Origin: JBBBNV01 sp037137075
GTDB lineage: Bacteria > Bacillota > Bacilli > Paenibacillales > NBRC-103111
DNA length: 64,000 nucleotides
Assembly: GCF_037137075.1 (NCBI RefSeq)
Contig: NZ_JBBBNV010000008.1
Coordinates: 62,001-126,000, forward strand
Reading direction: 5' to 3'
A program made the translations under genes and the position numbers. Shown here piece after piece: positions 26,719-35,112 of this stretch (positions are counted from its first letter, which is position 1; every line of letters begins with the position of its first letter). Below the pieces are notes generated by a model, which did no database searches, had not been told where the DNA came from, and saw only the letters and a program-made list of their open reading frames with translations.

Positions 26719-26777
26719 TTGACAAAGAAGTGTATTAAGGATATAGTACACCTATAGTGTATGAACTAGTTAGTACA
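26719..26777 (+). promoter_or_regulatory. Promoter and operator of the GntR/ABC operon
   Basis: TTGACA (26719-26724), a 17-base spacer and TATAGT (26742-26747) make a near-consensus sigma-A promoter. Immediately downstream, across and after the expected start point, lies an imperfect palindrome of 20 bases (26758-26777), TGTA...AACTAGTT...TACA, with 8 of 10 pairs matching. Its place fits autorepression by the YtrA-type regulator encoded downstream. The leader from here to the ATG is about 270 bases, with no convincing gene. Confidence 0.75.
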
Positions 26778-27028
26778 TACATCCAAGAGATAGAAAATCC
26801 AGCGCAAGCCAAAGCCTGCGGCGACCTTGGCGCCAGGGACTTGGCTGTGTGCAGCACCCGGTGTCATGTGTATCTTACATATTCGCTTTATGGCGGCGAT
26901 GTCGAGGGGAAGGCTGCTTTGACAGACGGAAGCCTTGTCCGTCGCGCGACACGGCAGGCGTGTACTGGAAGCTTTTTTGGGAGATGAACATTAGGTTGGG
27001 ACAAGAAAGGGACGTAGGAGATGGGCAG

Positions 27029-27406
27029 ATGAACGTTACGTTTAACAATCGCGATCCGGTTTATTTGCAGGTGGTCCGGCATTTCAAAGAGCAAATTGCA
27101 ACCGGCAGGCTGGCAGCGGGTCAGGAGATCCCTTCCCGCAGGGAGCTGGCCGGCGTGCTCCAGATTAACCCGAATACGGTACAGCGCTCGTACAAGGAAA
27201 TGGAGGAACAGAAGTTGATAACGACCGAGGGAAACTCCCCAAGCCGGATTACGACCGATGAACAGGTTTTGAATTCGATCCGGGAGGAGCTTATACAGGA
27301 GGCCGTGGATTCTTTTGTGGCGTCTGTCAAAAATATCGCGGTGCCTGTCGATGAGCTGCTGCACATCGTGAAGCTGAGGTACGAAGCAGAGCAGGCCCGA
27401 AAATAG
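27029..27406 (+). CDS. GntR family regulator, YtrA subfamily
   Basis: A 125-residue regulator with an N-terminal winged helix (DPVYLQVVRHFKEQIATGRL, IPSRRELAGVLQINPNTVQR) and only a short C-terminal helical part for dimerisation. That size defines the YtrA subfamily, which controls ABC export systems responding to cell-wall-active compounds or acetoin. TAGGAG lies 8 bases before ATG; the frame continues upstream without coding character. It is followed by an ATPase, a permease and an extracytoplasmic protein, all probably in one operon and repressed through the palindrome at 26758. Confidence 0.9.
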   Translation: MNVTFNNRDPVYLQVVRHFKEQIATGRLAAGQEIPSRRELAGVLQINPNTVQRSYKEMEEQKLITTEGNSPSRITTDEQVLNSIREELIQEAVDSFVASVKNIAVPVDELLHIVKLRYEAEQARK

Positions 27407-27522
27407 GTCCTTGCAAGGCTTCACCACATTCGCCGCACGCTTTGGGACGGGTTTCTTAACGCAGATCAATGGGAAATGACATTAACTTTTCTTGCATAGA
27501 AACGTTTGGGGGAGGCTGCTTT

Positions 27523-28212
27523 ATGATTGAAGTGAACCGGATTAGTAAGAAGTACGGCAGGAAAATGGTGCTGGATGAGGTATCCTTTACAGCCGAGAAG
27601 GGCCAAATCACATGTCTGGTCGGCATTAACGGGGTAGGGAAATCGACCGTGATGAAGGCGATTATGAGATTGACGCCGATTAGCAGGGGGCAGATTCTCA
27701 TCGACGGCCGGCAGCTGGACGAGCGGCTTTACGAAAAGGTCGTGTTCATTCCCGACACGCTGACGATTCCGGCGCATATGCGCATTGGCGAAGCGATGAC
27801 TTTCATGCAGGATTTCTACACCACCTGGAATGAGCGGCGCGCTCAGGAGCTGCTGGCCTTCTTCAAGCTCAAAGCGGAGGAGCGGGTGGGAGACTTGTCC
27901 AAAGGCAATGCAGCCAAGGTCAATCTGCTGCTGGGCCTTGCGCTGGATGCGGATTACATCCTGATGGATGAGCCCTTTTCCGGAATCGATATGTTCAGCA
28001 GGGAACAGATTGCGAATGTGTTTACAAGCCATTTGATTGAGGATCGCGGAGTCCTCATCACGACGCACGAAATTCAGGATATTGAACACCTGATCGACAA
28101 GGTGGTCCTGCTGGATCGGGGGAAGGTATTAAAGCAGTTCTATGCGGAGGAAACCCGCCTGCGGGAAGGGAAGTCGGTTGTGGATGTGATGAGAGAGGTG
28201 TATCAGGCATGA
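27523..28212 (+). CDS. ABC transporter ATP-binding protein (YtrB-like)
   Basis: A 229-residue ATPase of an ABC exporter. Walker A is GINGVGKST (residues 34-42), the signature is the divergent LSKGNAAKV, Walker B is YILMDEPFSGID, and the switch His is in LITTHE. GGGGGAGG lies about 6-8 bases before the ATG. Its stop overlaps the permease start by four bases (ATGA), so they are translationally coupled. YtrB-like ATPases commonly have the LSKGN-type signature. Confidence 0.93.
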   Translation: MIEVNRISKKYGRKMVLDEVSFTAEKGQITCLVGINGVGKSTVMKAIMRLTPISRGQILIDGRQLDERLYEKVVFIPDTLTIPAHMRIGEAMTFMQDFYTTWNERRAQELLAFFKLKAEERVGDLSKGNAAKVNLLLGLALDADYILMDEPFSGIDMFSREQIANVFTSHLIEDRGVLITTHEIQDIEHLIDKVVLLDRGKVLKQFYAEETRLREGKSVVDVMREVYQA

Positions 28213-29060
28213 AATCCTATCTAAAACTGTTGAACTGGGAAATCAACCGGTTCGGCAAGCTGTACGGCGTGCTCTTGCTGGTGACGCTGCTGTCACAGAC
28301 CGGAGGGCTGATTGTATATGCCGTTTCCTATATGTCCATTATGAAAGAAGGAATGCAAAGAAGCGCGCTTTCCTTATCGGATTATTTGGCATCCGGCAGA
28401 GGAGGCACAATCAGCCTCAAAGCGTATACCGACGAGTCCTTCTGGTTCTCAGCTCCGATTGCCCTGTGCGCAGCGGCATTGCTGCTGTATGTATTTATGA
28501 TTTGGTACCGGGAATGGTTCGGAAGGAACACGTTCGCCTATCGGCTGCTGATGCTTCCTACATCAAGAATGAATCTGTATTGGGCCAAGCTCAGTGCGAT
28601 AATGTTGTTCGTTTGGGGTCTGCTTGCGTTCCAATTGCTCCTTCTGCCGCTGGAGCAGCTGCTCCTCAATGCCCTGCTGCCTGGCGAATTGAGAGATTTC
28701 GTTCCGATTAGCCAAATTGTTCGATCCAATTATGAGACGATGCTGAGCATATTGATTCCGCGCTTTTTCATTGTGTTCATGATTTATTACGGCGCCGGTC
28801 TTTTGGGCGTGATCGTGATATTTACCGCTATTTTGCTGGAACGGAGCTTCCGGGTCAAAGGGATTTTCGCCGGCATTCTTTATGCGGCTGCGGCAGTATT
28901 CATCGTTTTCTCGCTGGATATCCTGTCGGAAATATCATCCCGGGGGATGTGGATTTACCCGAGTGAGCTGTATGTGCTGCGAATCGCGTTAGGCGCTCTG
29001 ATAGCCGGGATATCGGTATGGTTCAGCTCTTATTTGCTTCGTAAAAAGGTCACGGTTTGA
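28209..29060 (+). CDS. ABC transporter permease
   Basis: A 283-residue membrane protein with six predicted helices (near residues 20, 80, 120, 190, 220 and 255). It is the permease partner of the ATPase that it overlaps. Similar proteins in ytr-type operons are ABC-2-like; substrate is unknown. A large extracytoplasmic loop lies between helices 1 and 2. It ends 14 bases before the next gene. Confidence 0.87.
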   Translation: MKSYLKLLNWEINRFGKLYGVLLLVTLLSQTGGLIVYAVSYMSIMKEGMQRSALSLSDYLASGRGGTISLKAYTDESFWFSAPIALCAAALLLYVFMIWYREWFGRNTFAYRLLMLPTSRMNLYWAKLSAIMLFVWGLLAFQLLLLPLEQLLLNALLPGELRDFVPISQIVRSNYETMLSILIPRFFIVFMIYYGAGLLGVIVIFTAILLERSFRVKGIFAGILYAAAAVFIVFSLDILSEISSRGMWIYPSELYVLRIALGALIAGISVWFSSYLLRKKVTV

Positions 29061-29074
29061 GGAGGAGTAACGAA

Positions 29075-30310
29075 ATGAAACGTTATTGGAAGACAGCGGT
29101 GCTCATTCCCTTTATCATTAGTTGTATCGGTGTTTATTACATACAAGCCGCTAGCGATCATGACCCGGTGTACATTTTGAGCACGCAGAAGGGCAGTGTG
29201 GAGGAAGCCGCTCCGCTTTCCATGGAGTTGTATCTGCCGAAGTACGGGCGTGTTTCCGTTACTTCGGAAGGAAGCCGCTCCGAAAACGAGCTGCTGCCTT
29301 GGACAAAGGACGATGAGTTGTACTGGTTTGACTCCAGGCTGCAATCCCTTTCCAGGGTATACCGGGCGTTTATGAGAGGAAAGCGGGATATAAGAGCCCT
29401 GTATCAGGACGAGAACCGGATTGCTTATGCGGAAATTCGCGAGATAGGGAAGGTTGAGCCGGATTATCGGTTTACCGTTTCGGTTTATGACAAGCAGCGG
29501 GAGGCAAGCCATTCTTTTGAAGCCGCTGTACCGCAAGGAAGCCAATATGAATACATCATTCCGATACAGGTTCAAATGGACGGGAAAACGATGAAGGTCG
29601 TCTCCAGAGCTGTAAAAAAAGCAAAGCTGCAGTCCGGGGCAGTAGAGGAAATTCATCTGTTTACGATTGATTTGGAGCAAAAGGCCGTTCTGGACGATCA
29701 GACGATCGTGACATCAGCCTCTCCGGACCAAACAAGTCAGCTGTACATTCGGGAAATTACCGCAGTGAATCCGGGTGAGGCAGAGCACAATGCAGTGTTT
29801 CTGATGCTGCAAAGCCAAGAAGGACAAGCGGGAAACGCATTGGAAGCAAGCCGTTCCGTCGTCAGCCAAGGGCTGGTCGTTTACAATCTTTGGACCGGTC
29901 AGAAAAAAGTGATTCAGGACGAATTATTCAGCAGCGAGATCGTCAACGGCTTGGAGTATCAGACGGTGCAAATGAAATACGCCAAGGATGAATTATTACT
30001 GACAGTCAAGCAGAGTCCTCAGGAGCTGAAGGTGATCCGTTACAGTCTGGCAGAAGGAAAAGTCAAGCAGACGTTTCCCGTTAACGTAGCCAGTGTGGGT
30101 GACGGGAAGGAGGAAATCAGGAATAACCGTCTTTACATCCTGTACGACAAAAAAACCGGCGCTTCCTCCAGCCCGGCTCTGAATATCGTGGAGCTGGACC
30201 AGGGTCAGACGGTCTATGAGGGCATCCTGATGGAGAAGGACGATCAGGGCATGCTGAAGCAAGTTACCTATCAAAGCTCTTCCGTCAACGGCCGGATTAA
30301 TTTGGAATAA
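29075..30310 (+). CDS. Membrane-anchored extracytoplasmic protein of unknown function
   Basis: A 411-residue protein with one N-terminal hydrophobic segment (VLIPFIISCIGVYYIQAA) that can act as a signal anchor, then a long hydrophilic domain. Repeated strand-rich blocks (LYWFDSRLQSLSRVYRAF, YEYIIPIQVQMDGKTMKVV, IRNNRLYILYDKKTG) look like a beta-propeller or similar all-beta fold, but no family is recognised. GGAGGAG lies 5-6 bases before ATG. As the last gene of the GntR/ATPase/permease operon it may be an accessory or sensing part of the exporter, as YtrF-like proteins are elsewhere. Confidence 0.8.
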   Translation: MKRYWKTAVLIPFIISCIGVYYIQAASDHDPVYILSTQKGSVEEAAPLSMELYLPKYGRVSVTSEGSRSENELLPWTKDDELYWFDSRLQSLSRVYRAFMRGKRDIRALYQDENRIAYAEIREIGKVEPDYRFTVSVYDKQREASHSFEAAVPQGSQYEYIIPIQVQMDGKTMKVVSRAVKKAKLQSGAVEEIHLFTIDLEQKAVLDDQTIVTSASPDQTSQLYIREITAVNPGEAEHNAVFLMLQSQEGQAGNALEASRSVVSQGLVVYNLWTGQKKVIQDELFSSEIVNGLEYQTVQMKYAKDELLLTVKQSPQELKVIRYSLAEGKVKQTFPVNVASVGDGKEEIRNNRLYILYDKKTGASSSPALNIVELDQGQTVYEGILMEKDDQGMLKQVTYQSSSVNGRINLE

Positions 30311-30337
30311 AGCGCGGATAGCTGCTATTTGTTTAGT

Positions 30338-30374
30338 CGGCCTTAGTCCTGAATTCGTGGGGCTAAGGCCGTTT
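30338..30374 (+). terminator. Probable terminator of the ABC operon
   Basis: A 9-bp perfect stem CGGCCTTAG/CTAAGGCCG (30338-30346 with 30363-30371) is followed by TTT AATT. The T run is short. It lies 28 bases after the last gene. Confidence 0.7.
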
Positions 30375-30538
30375 AATTGCGTCTGCAGCTGCTGGTGCTT
30401 AGCCAAGAGGACAGGCATTGCCTGGCCGTCCTTCATTTCCCGTACTTCTGGAGGAGCAGGCGGCCTAAGCCCGGTGGATTAGTCGCGGCTTCCTACGATT
30501 CTTCCTCGGGCTTGACGGCCGCCTGTGGCGCCAAGGCG

Positions 30539-31120
30539 CTAGGGCTCCAGCTGCTTCCATTTATTTTCCATGGCCGGAGGCTGGTAGGTTTCCATAAATG
30601 ACAGCAGCTCTTCCGGGTCGGATGTACAGCAGAGCAGCTGCAAATGGTTGCTTCCGGAGAAGCCCTCCTGAACGCTATGGGTGATGAGCTGCATCAGCGG
30701 ATCATAATACTGCCTGGTATTATACAACGCGATCGGCTTGCGATGGATTCCGATTTGCGACCAGCACAGCATTTCGAACAACTCCTCAAACGTTCCAAGT
30801 CCTCCCGGCAGGGCGATGAAGCCGTCGGCAAGCTCGGACATTTTGGCTTTGCGCTCATGCATGCTGTCCACCTCGATAAGCTGGGTTATACTGCGGTGGA
30901 CGATCTCGCCCCGGAACAGGCCCCTCGGCATTACGCCGACGACTTTCCCGCCATGGGTGATGACCGAATCGGCGATTGCGCCCATCAATCCGACTTTCGA
31001 GCCTCCATAAATGAGCCGGTATCCGCGTTCAGCAATCAGCTGTCCCAGCTTCTGGGCTTGGACCACATAGTCGGGGTCGGTCCCCGGGTTGGAGCCTGCG
31101 TATACACAAACGGATTTCAT
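30539..31120 (-). CDS. LOG family protein (TIGR00730 Rossmann fold)
   Basis: A 193-residue lysine-decarboxylase-like/LOG protein. Family members hydrolyse nucleoside 5'-monophosphates to base and ribose 5-phosphate, and were first known for releasing active cytokinin. The signature PGGLGTFEELFE (residues about 104-115) carries the catalytic and binding residues, and the N-terminal YAGSNPG is the phosphate loop. GGAGGG precedes the ATG. YvdD is the closest Bacillus model. It stands alone, convergent with the ABC operon and divergent from nadE. Confidence 0.9.
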   Translation of the reverse strand: MKSVCVYAGSNPGTDPDYVVQAQKLGQLIAERGYRLIYGGSKVGLMGAIADSVITHGGKVVGVMPRGLFRGEIVHRSITQLIEVDSMHERKAKMSELADGFIALPGGLGTFEELFEMLCWSQIGIHRKPIALYNTRQYYDPLMQLITHSVQEGFSGSNHLQLLCCTSDPEELLSFMETYQPPAMENKWKQLEP

Positions 31121-31359
31121 GGTCGTATCCCTCCATCTTTATCTAGCAATAAATTCCAATCCATTCTATTATACCTGATCGGATGCCGCCATGCGCAGGG
31201 CTGCCGGTACAGGCCATTTGGAGCTTTTGGCGGCAAACGGCGGTCTGTATCTGCAGAGGGGGCTTCTCCAGGCCGAGTGCAGCTGGGGTATGCTTAAAAA
31301 TAGGCCCCTTATCCTTGTAACCCGTGCTGACGATCGGGCAAGATGATTCTCCCCGGGCT

Positions 31360-31388
31360 TTTAAACGTGCGCCCAAATCAAGTATAAT
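31360..31388 (+). promoter_or_regulatory. Candidate nadE promoter
   Basis: TTTAAA (31360-31365), a 17-base spacer and a perfect TATAAT (31383-31388), 33 bases before the chosen nadE start. The -35 box is weak. The rest of the roughly 300-base gap back to the LOG gene has a TATAAT-like box for the opposite strand near 31165 but no gene. Confidence 0.5.
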
Positions 31389-31420
31389 GATGGAAAACAA
31401 TCGGAAAAGGTGGAGTGGGT

Positions 31421-32230
31421 ATGAGCTTGCAGCAGGAAATTATTCAGCGACTCGGCGTGAAGCCGGTCATCGATGTGGACGCCGAAATCCGCAAACGGGT
31501 TGACTTCTTAAAGGATTATGTGGTCAAGGCGAACGCCAGCGGGCTTCTGATTGCTATTAGCGGGGGCATCGACAGCGCTGTCGCTACAGGGCTGTGCAAG
31601 CTGGCCACCGATGAATTATCGAAGGAAACCGGCAAAGAATACATGACCCTTGGCGTATTTCAGCCTTACGGGGAGCAATCCGATATTGCGGACAGCTATG
31701 CTGTGGCGGAAGCATTCCAGCTGACGCATAAGGTGGAGACTAATATTCAGGAAGCAGTCGATGAGATTGCACTGGAAACCGAATATGCGCTGAAATCGCT
31801 CGGAATCCACAAGCATGTCAGCCGCGGCGGGAAGGGCAATATTAAAGCGCGGACGCGGATGGTCACGCAGTATGCGCTGGCCTTTGAGCTGGGCCTGATT
31901 GTTGTCGGTACGGACCATGCATCGGAAGCCATTACCGGCTTCTTCACCAAGTATGGCGACGGCGCGGTCGATGTGACGCCGCTCAGCACGTTGAACAAGC
32001 GGCAGGTTCGCCAATTGGCGGCCAAGCTGGGTGTGCCTGACAGTGTGCTGAACAAGGCGCCGACCGCCGGACTGTGGGAAGGACAGACCGATGAGAATGA
32101 GCTGGGGATTACCTACGAGGACAACAGCAGCTTCCTGGAAGGCAAGGCAATAGATCCGGCCGCACGCGAGAAGCTGGAGCGCCAGTACCAGCGGACGGAG
32201 CATAAGCGTTCCCCGATTCCGGGTATTTAA
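31421..32230 (+). CDS. nadE: NH3-dependent NAD+ synthetase
   Basis: A 269-residue ammonia-dependent enzyme that adenylates nicotinate adenine dinucleotide and amidates it to NAD+. The ATP pyrophosphatase P-loop SGGIDSAVATGL is near residue 45. TDHASEAITGFFTKYGDG, KRQVRQLA and the C-terminal KAPTAGLWEGQTDE and EHKRSPIPG are family blocks. There is no N-terminal nitrilase domain, so free ammonia is the donor. GGTGGA lies 7 bases before ATG; an in-frame GTG two codons earlier is less likely. Confidence 0.95.
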   Translation: MSLQQEIIQRLGVKPVIDVDAEIRKRVDFLKDYVVKANASGLLIAISGGIDSAVATGLCKLATDELSKETGKEYMTLGVFQPYGEQSDIADSYAVAEAFQLTHKVETNIQEAVDEIALETEYALKSLGIHKHVSRGGKGNIKARTRMVTQYALAFELGLIVVGTDHASEAITGFFTKYGDGAVDVTPLSTLNKRQVRQLAAKLGVPDSVLNKAPTAGLWEGQTDENELGITYEDNSSFLEGKAIDPAAREKLERQYQRTEHKRSPIPGI

Positions 32231-32382
32231 TCGAGGACGGTATTGCCTGAAGCAGAGACCGCTGTTACGGACGGATTCAATCATGACGAACTGGCTTTCA
32301 GTCAGAACCTCGGGATGAACTAGCGGGGGCCCAGTCGAGGGGTCATCCAGCATGCCGCAGCCGAGCTGAGGAAGGCAGAGAA

Positions 32383-32431
32383 AAACCGGCGGGCAGGAAG
32401 CATGCAATGCTGCTTTCCTGCCCGCCGGTTT
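32383..32431. terminator. Bidirectional terminator between nadE and bioA
   Basis: A 17-bp perfect stem (32383-32399 with 32415-32431; arm AAACCGGCGGGCAGGAA) has a 15-base loop. On the minus strand it is followed by more Ts (32385-32381), on the plus strand by TTT GTG. It lies in the 240-base gap between the convergent genes. Confidence 0.88.
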
Positions 32432-32470
32432 GTGACTGGGTGTGCTTCCGGCTGCTTCGCCGGCTGGAGG

Positions 32471-33832
32471 CTAGAGTTCAAGCCGTTCCAGAACGGCTGC
32501 CGTACGCGTGACGATATCGCTGATTTGTTCCTGCGTGGTGCACAGCGGCAGCCAGAAGTACAGCGTATTGCCCAGCGGGCGCAGGAAAAGCCCGTGCTTC
32601 AAGCCTTCCAGGTAGGCCTCGAAGCCGATGCGGCGTTCGGGTGCGGCATCCAGCTCAAACGCGCCGACCATGCCTAAGCTGCGCAGGCCGGTAATACGCG
32701 GGCGGCTGCCGAGCTGGCGCTGCATCTCCGCGGCCAGGTGCCTGGCGGCGCCGCCGACATGCTGCAGCAGGCCCTCGTCTTCGAAGATGCGGAGGCTTTC
32801 CAGAGCGACGGCGGCGGCCAGCGGATTGCCGGTGAAGCTGTGGCCGTGGAAAAATGTTTTCTGCGTTTCATAGTCGTCATAGAACGCCTGATAGATGTCG
32901 TCCGTGCACAGCGTGACGGACAACGGCATCAGGCCGGCGGTCAGGCCCTTGGACAAGCAGAGCAGGTCCGGGCTGACCCCCGCATGCGCACAGGCGAACA
33001 TCGCGCCTGTGCGGCCGAAGCCGACGGCCACCTCGTCGGCGATGAGGTGCACCGCGAATTGCGAGCAGAGCTCCCGCAATTCGCGCAGGGCTTCGGCGGG
33101 ATAGAGCAGCATCCCGCCTGCGGCTTGAAGCATCGGCTCGACGATGACGCCGGCGATGTCATCGGCCGATGCTTCAAGCAGCTCGCGCACGGCCCGCAGC
33201 GAGTGCGCGGCCGGGTCTGCGGCAGCTTCGGCGGCGTTCGCCGGCCGGCCGAAGCTGCCGGGCAGCGGCACGGGCGCACCGGGCGAAGGTACCCGGTGCG
33301 CCGTGAACAGCAGCGGGCGGAACAGGGCATGGAACTGTTCCACACCGCCAACGCTTACGGCGCCAAGCGTGTCGCCGTGATAGCTGTGTTCCAGGTAAAT
33401 GAACGTTTTCTTGCTAGGCTTGCCCGCCTGCTTCCAGTATTGGAACGACATCTTGAGCGCCACCTCGACGGCGGTAGAGCCGTTATCGGAGTAGAAGACA
33501 CGGGACAGGCCGGGCGGCGTTATCTCCACAAGCTTTGCGGCCAGCTCAATGCCGGGCGCGTGCGTCAGGCCGCTGAACATGACATGATCCATCCGGTCAA
33601 CCTGCTCGCGGATAGCCTGCTTCAAGCGGGGATGCGCATGACCATGCACATTGACCCACCAGGACGAGATCGTATCGTAGTACGCGTTACCGTCCGCGTC
33701 ATATAAATAAATGCCTTCCGCACGTTCAATCAGCAGATGATTGCGCTCGGCATAATCTTTCATTTGGGTGAAGGGATGCCATACATAACGGCGGTCCTGT
33801 TCAAGCAGCCGGGCTTTAACCTTGGGGTCCAT
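32471..33832 (-). CDS. bioA: Adenosylmethionine-8-amino-7-oxononanoate aminotransferase
   Basis: A 453-residue PLP enzyme that makes 7,8-diaminopelargonate in biotin synthesis, using S-adenosylmethionine as amino donor. The N-terminal WHPFTQMKDY, SSWWVNVHGHAHP, the PLP Asp in IADEVAVGFGRTG and the Schiff-base Lys in LSKGLTAG (about residue 295) are all BioA features. AAGGAGG lies before the chosen ATG. An Ala/Pro/Gly-rich insert of about 29 residues sits near 182-210. No other bio gene adjoins it. Biotin made here is also the cofactor of the carboxylase at 58-62 kb. Confidence 0.94.
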   Translation of the reverse strand: MDPKVKARLLEQDRRYVWHPFTQMKDYAERNHLLIERAEGIYLYDADGNAYYDTISSWWVNVHGHAHPRLKQAIREQVDRMDHVMFSGLTHAPGIELAAKLVEITPPGLSRVFYSDNGSTAVEVALKMSFQYWKQAGKPSKKTFIYLEHSYHGDTLGAVSVGGVEQFHALFRPLLFTAHRVPSPGAPVPLPGSFGRPANAAEAAADPAAHSLRAVRELLEASADDIAGVIVEPMLQAAGGMLLYPAEALRELRELCSQFAVHLIADEVAVGFGRTGAMFACAHAGVSPDLLCLSKGLTAGLMPLSVTLCTDDIYQAFYDDYETQKTFFHGHSFTGNPLAAAVALESLRIFEDEGLLQHVGGAARHLAAEMQRQLGSRPRITGLRSLGMVGAFELDAAPERRIGFEAYLEGLKHGLFLRPLGNTLYFWLPLCTTQEQISDIVTRTAAVLERLEL

Positions 33833-33930
33833 CGGTGTTCCTCCTTCGATCCGGACACCTGGAGGGGGCCGGTCCATCTATTCTATTGTACCCGAAAAAC
33901 AGGACTGAGGAAAAGAAAGGGGACGCAGTG

Positions 33931-34440
33931 ATGATTATCGGAATCGGCACGGATTTGGTCGAATTGGACCGCCTGCGGGGGATGCTGTCGGATGAGACGG
34001 GGGCGCGTTTTGTAGAACGGGTGCTGACCCCGGCGGAGCGACAGTATGCGGAAAAACGGAAGGGCCGCTTGGCGGAAGTGGTCGGCGGCCGCTTCGCAGC
34101 CAAGGAGGCCGTAGTGAAGGCGCTGGGCTGCGGCATCGGCAAGATCGTCGGCTTCCAGGACATCGAGGTGCTGCCGAATGCGCTCGGTCAGCCGCAGGTT
34201 GCGATTTCCGCCGCCGCGCTGCAGCGGCTCGGCCTGCAAGGGCCGGCGATGCACGGCGAGGAAGCGGGCGGTCCCGGAAGCGGGGGCAGTCTCCCGCCGG
34301 CAGCCGCTTCTCCGGGCACGGATACAAGCGCCAGCGCCGCGTCTCCGGCCCGTCCGGTTCGCATTTTGCTGAGCATTACGCATACGGAGCGGACAGCCGC
34401 GGCCTTCGCCGTGGTAGAGCAGGTGCAAATGCCCGGATAA
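33931..34440 (+). CDS. acpS: Holo-[acyl-carrier-protein] synthase with atypical insert
   Basis: Transfers 4'-phosphopantetheine from coenzyme A to acyl carrier protein. The N-terminal GIGTDLVELDRL supplies the metal-binding Asp, and RFAAKEAVVKALG (residues 54-66) the Glu and Lys. AcpS is usually about 120-130 residues; here it has 169, because an Ala/Gly/Pro/Ser-rich stretch (about 103-142) lies between the VAISAAALQRL block and the last strands (ILLSITHTERTAAAFAVVE). The flanking core is intact, so activity is likely. AAAGGGG lies about 9 bases before ATG. It is divergent from bioA. Confidence 0.92.
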   Translation: MIIGIGTDLVELDRLRGMLSDETGARFVERVLTPAERQYAEKRKGRLAEVVGGRFAAKEAVVKALGCGIGKIVGFQDIEVLPNALGQPQVAISAAALQRLGLQGPAMHGEEAGGPGSGGSLPPAAASPGTDTSASAASPARPVRILLSITHTERTAAAFAVVEQVQMPG

Positions 34441-34536
34441 CCGGATAAAGCTATAGCGTTTGTCCGGCCGCTTCCTGGCGGCACGATGCGCGTCAGCCAT
34501 TCATACGCGGGGTCGTGTACCGCTGCGCTCTAAACA

Positions 34537-34576
34537 AAAATGACGCTTCAAGCGGTTCTCGCTTGTGCGTCATTTT
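34537..34576. terminator. Bidirectional terminator between acpS and the cytochrome gene
   Basis: Outer 10-bp stem AAAATGACGC/GCGTCATTTT (34537-34546 with 34567-34576) and inner stem AAGCG/CGCTT (34550-34554 with 34560-34564). T-rich ends on both strands suit the convergent genes. Confidence 0.85.
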
Positions 34577-34636
34577 GATTCGTGCCGGGTTGTTCCTTTG
34601 TACGCAACGATAAGCTCGTTCCCGGAAGGGAAGCGA

Positions 34637-34981
34637 TTATTTCTTCTCCGCCAAAAAATCAGCGATCGAACTGATTTCTTCCTCGGTCAGCCGGCCCTTG
34701 AACGCCACCATTCCGCCGCCGCCGTTCGTGATTTTGTCCGCGATTTCTTCCTTGCTCATCCGTGCGCCCACTTTCAGAAGATTCAGCTTCTCCCGTCCGC
34801 GTCCTTCCAGCTGGTTGCCATGGCATGAAATGCAGTTGGCTTTGACCAGCGCCTCCGGCGATTTGGCATCCGTGGTTTCACCTGCGGCACCGCCACCGCC
34901 GCTCGAACCACAGGCCGATAGGGCGAGCGCCAGCACGGTTGCGGCCAAAGGGCCTGTCCAGGCGCTCCATGCGTTCTTCAT
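34637..34981 (-). CDS. c-type cytochrome lipoprotein (cytochrome c551-like)
   Basis: A 114-residue small membrane-anchored cytochrome c. The signal peptide ends in the lipobox LSAC and is followed by a Gly/Ser-rich linker. The haem motif is CISCH in VKANCISCHGNQLEGRG, and the axial Met is in GGGGMVAFKGRLTEEE. This is the layout of CccB (c551) of Bacillus, an electron donor to caa3 oxidase, which is encoded at the left of this window. GGAGAGGAG precedes the ATG. It lies 131 bases downstream of a membrane protein gene on the same strand. Confidence 0.92.
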   Translation of the reverse strand: MKNAWSAWTGPLAATVLALALSACGSSGGGGAAGETTDAKSPEALVKANCISCHGNQLEGRGREKLNLLKVGARMSKEEIADKITNGGGGMVAFKGRLTEEEISSIADFLAEKK

Positions 34982-35112
34982 AATGCAGCACTCCTCTCCA
35001 GAGTTGTTCTCCTGCTGATCATACCCGATCTTTTCCAGCCTGACTATCGCTGTGACCGGCGGAGTTGTTACACTTTGAGCACAATGTTGTGACGATTTCA
35101 GCCGGATCTGAG

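Noticed and set aside
26757..26987. 76-codon frame in the leader of the GntR operon as a leader peptide
   Set aside because: It begins with GTG inside the operator palindrome, without a ribosome binding site, and has chance-like composition.
32738..33706. 322-codon plus-strand frame within bioA
   Set aside because: Shadow of the GC-rich bioA gene; bioA has all PLP-site motifs.
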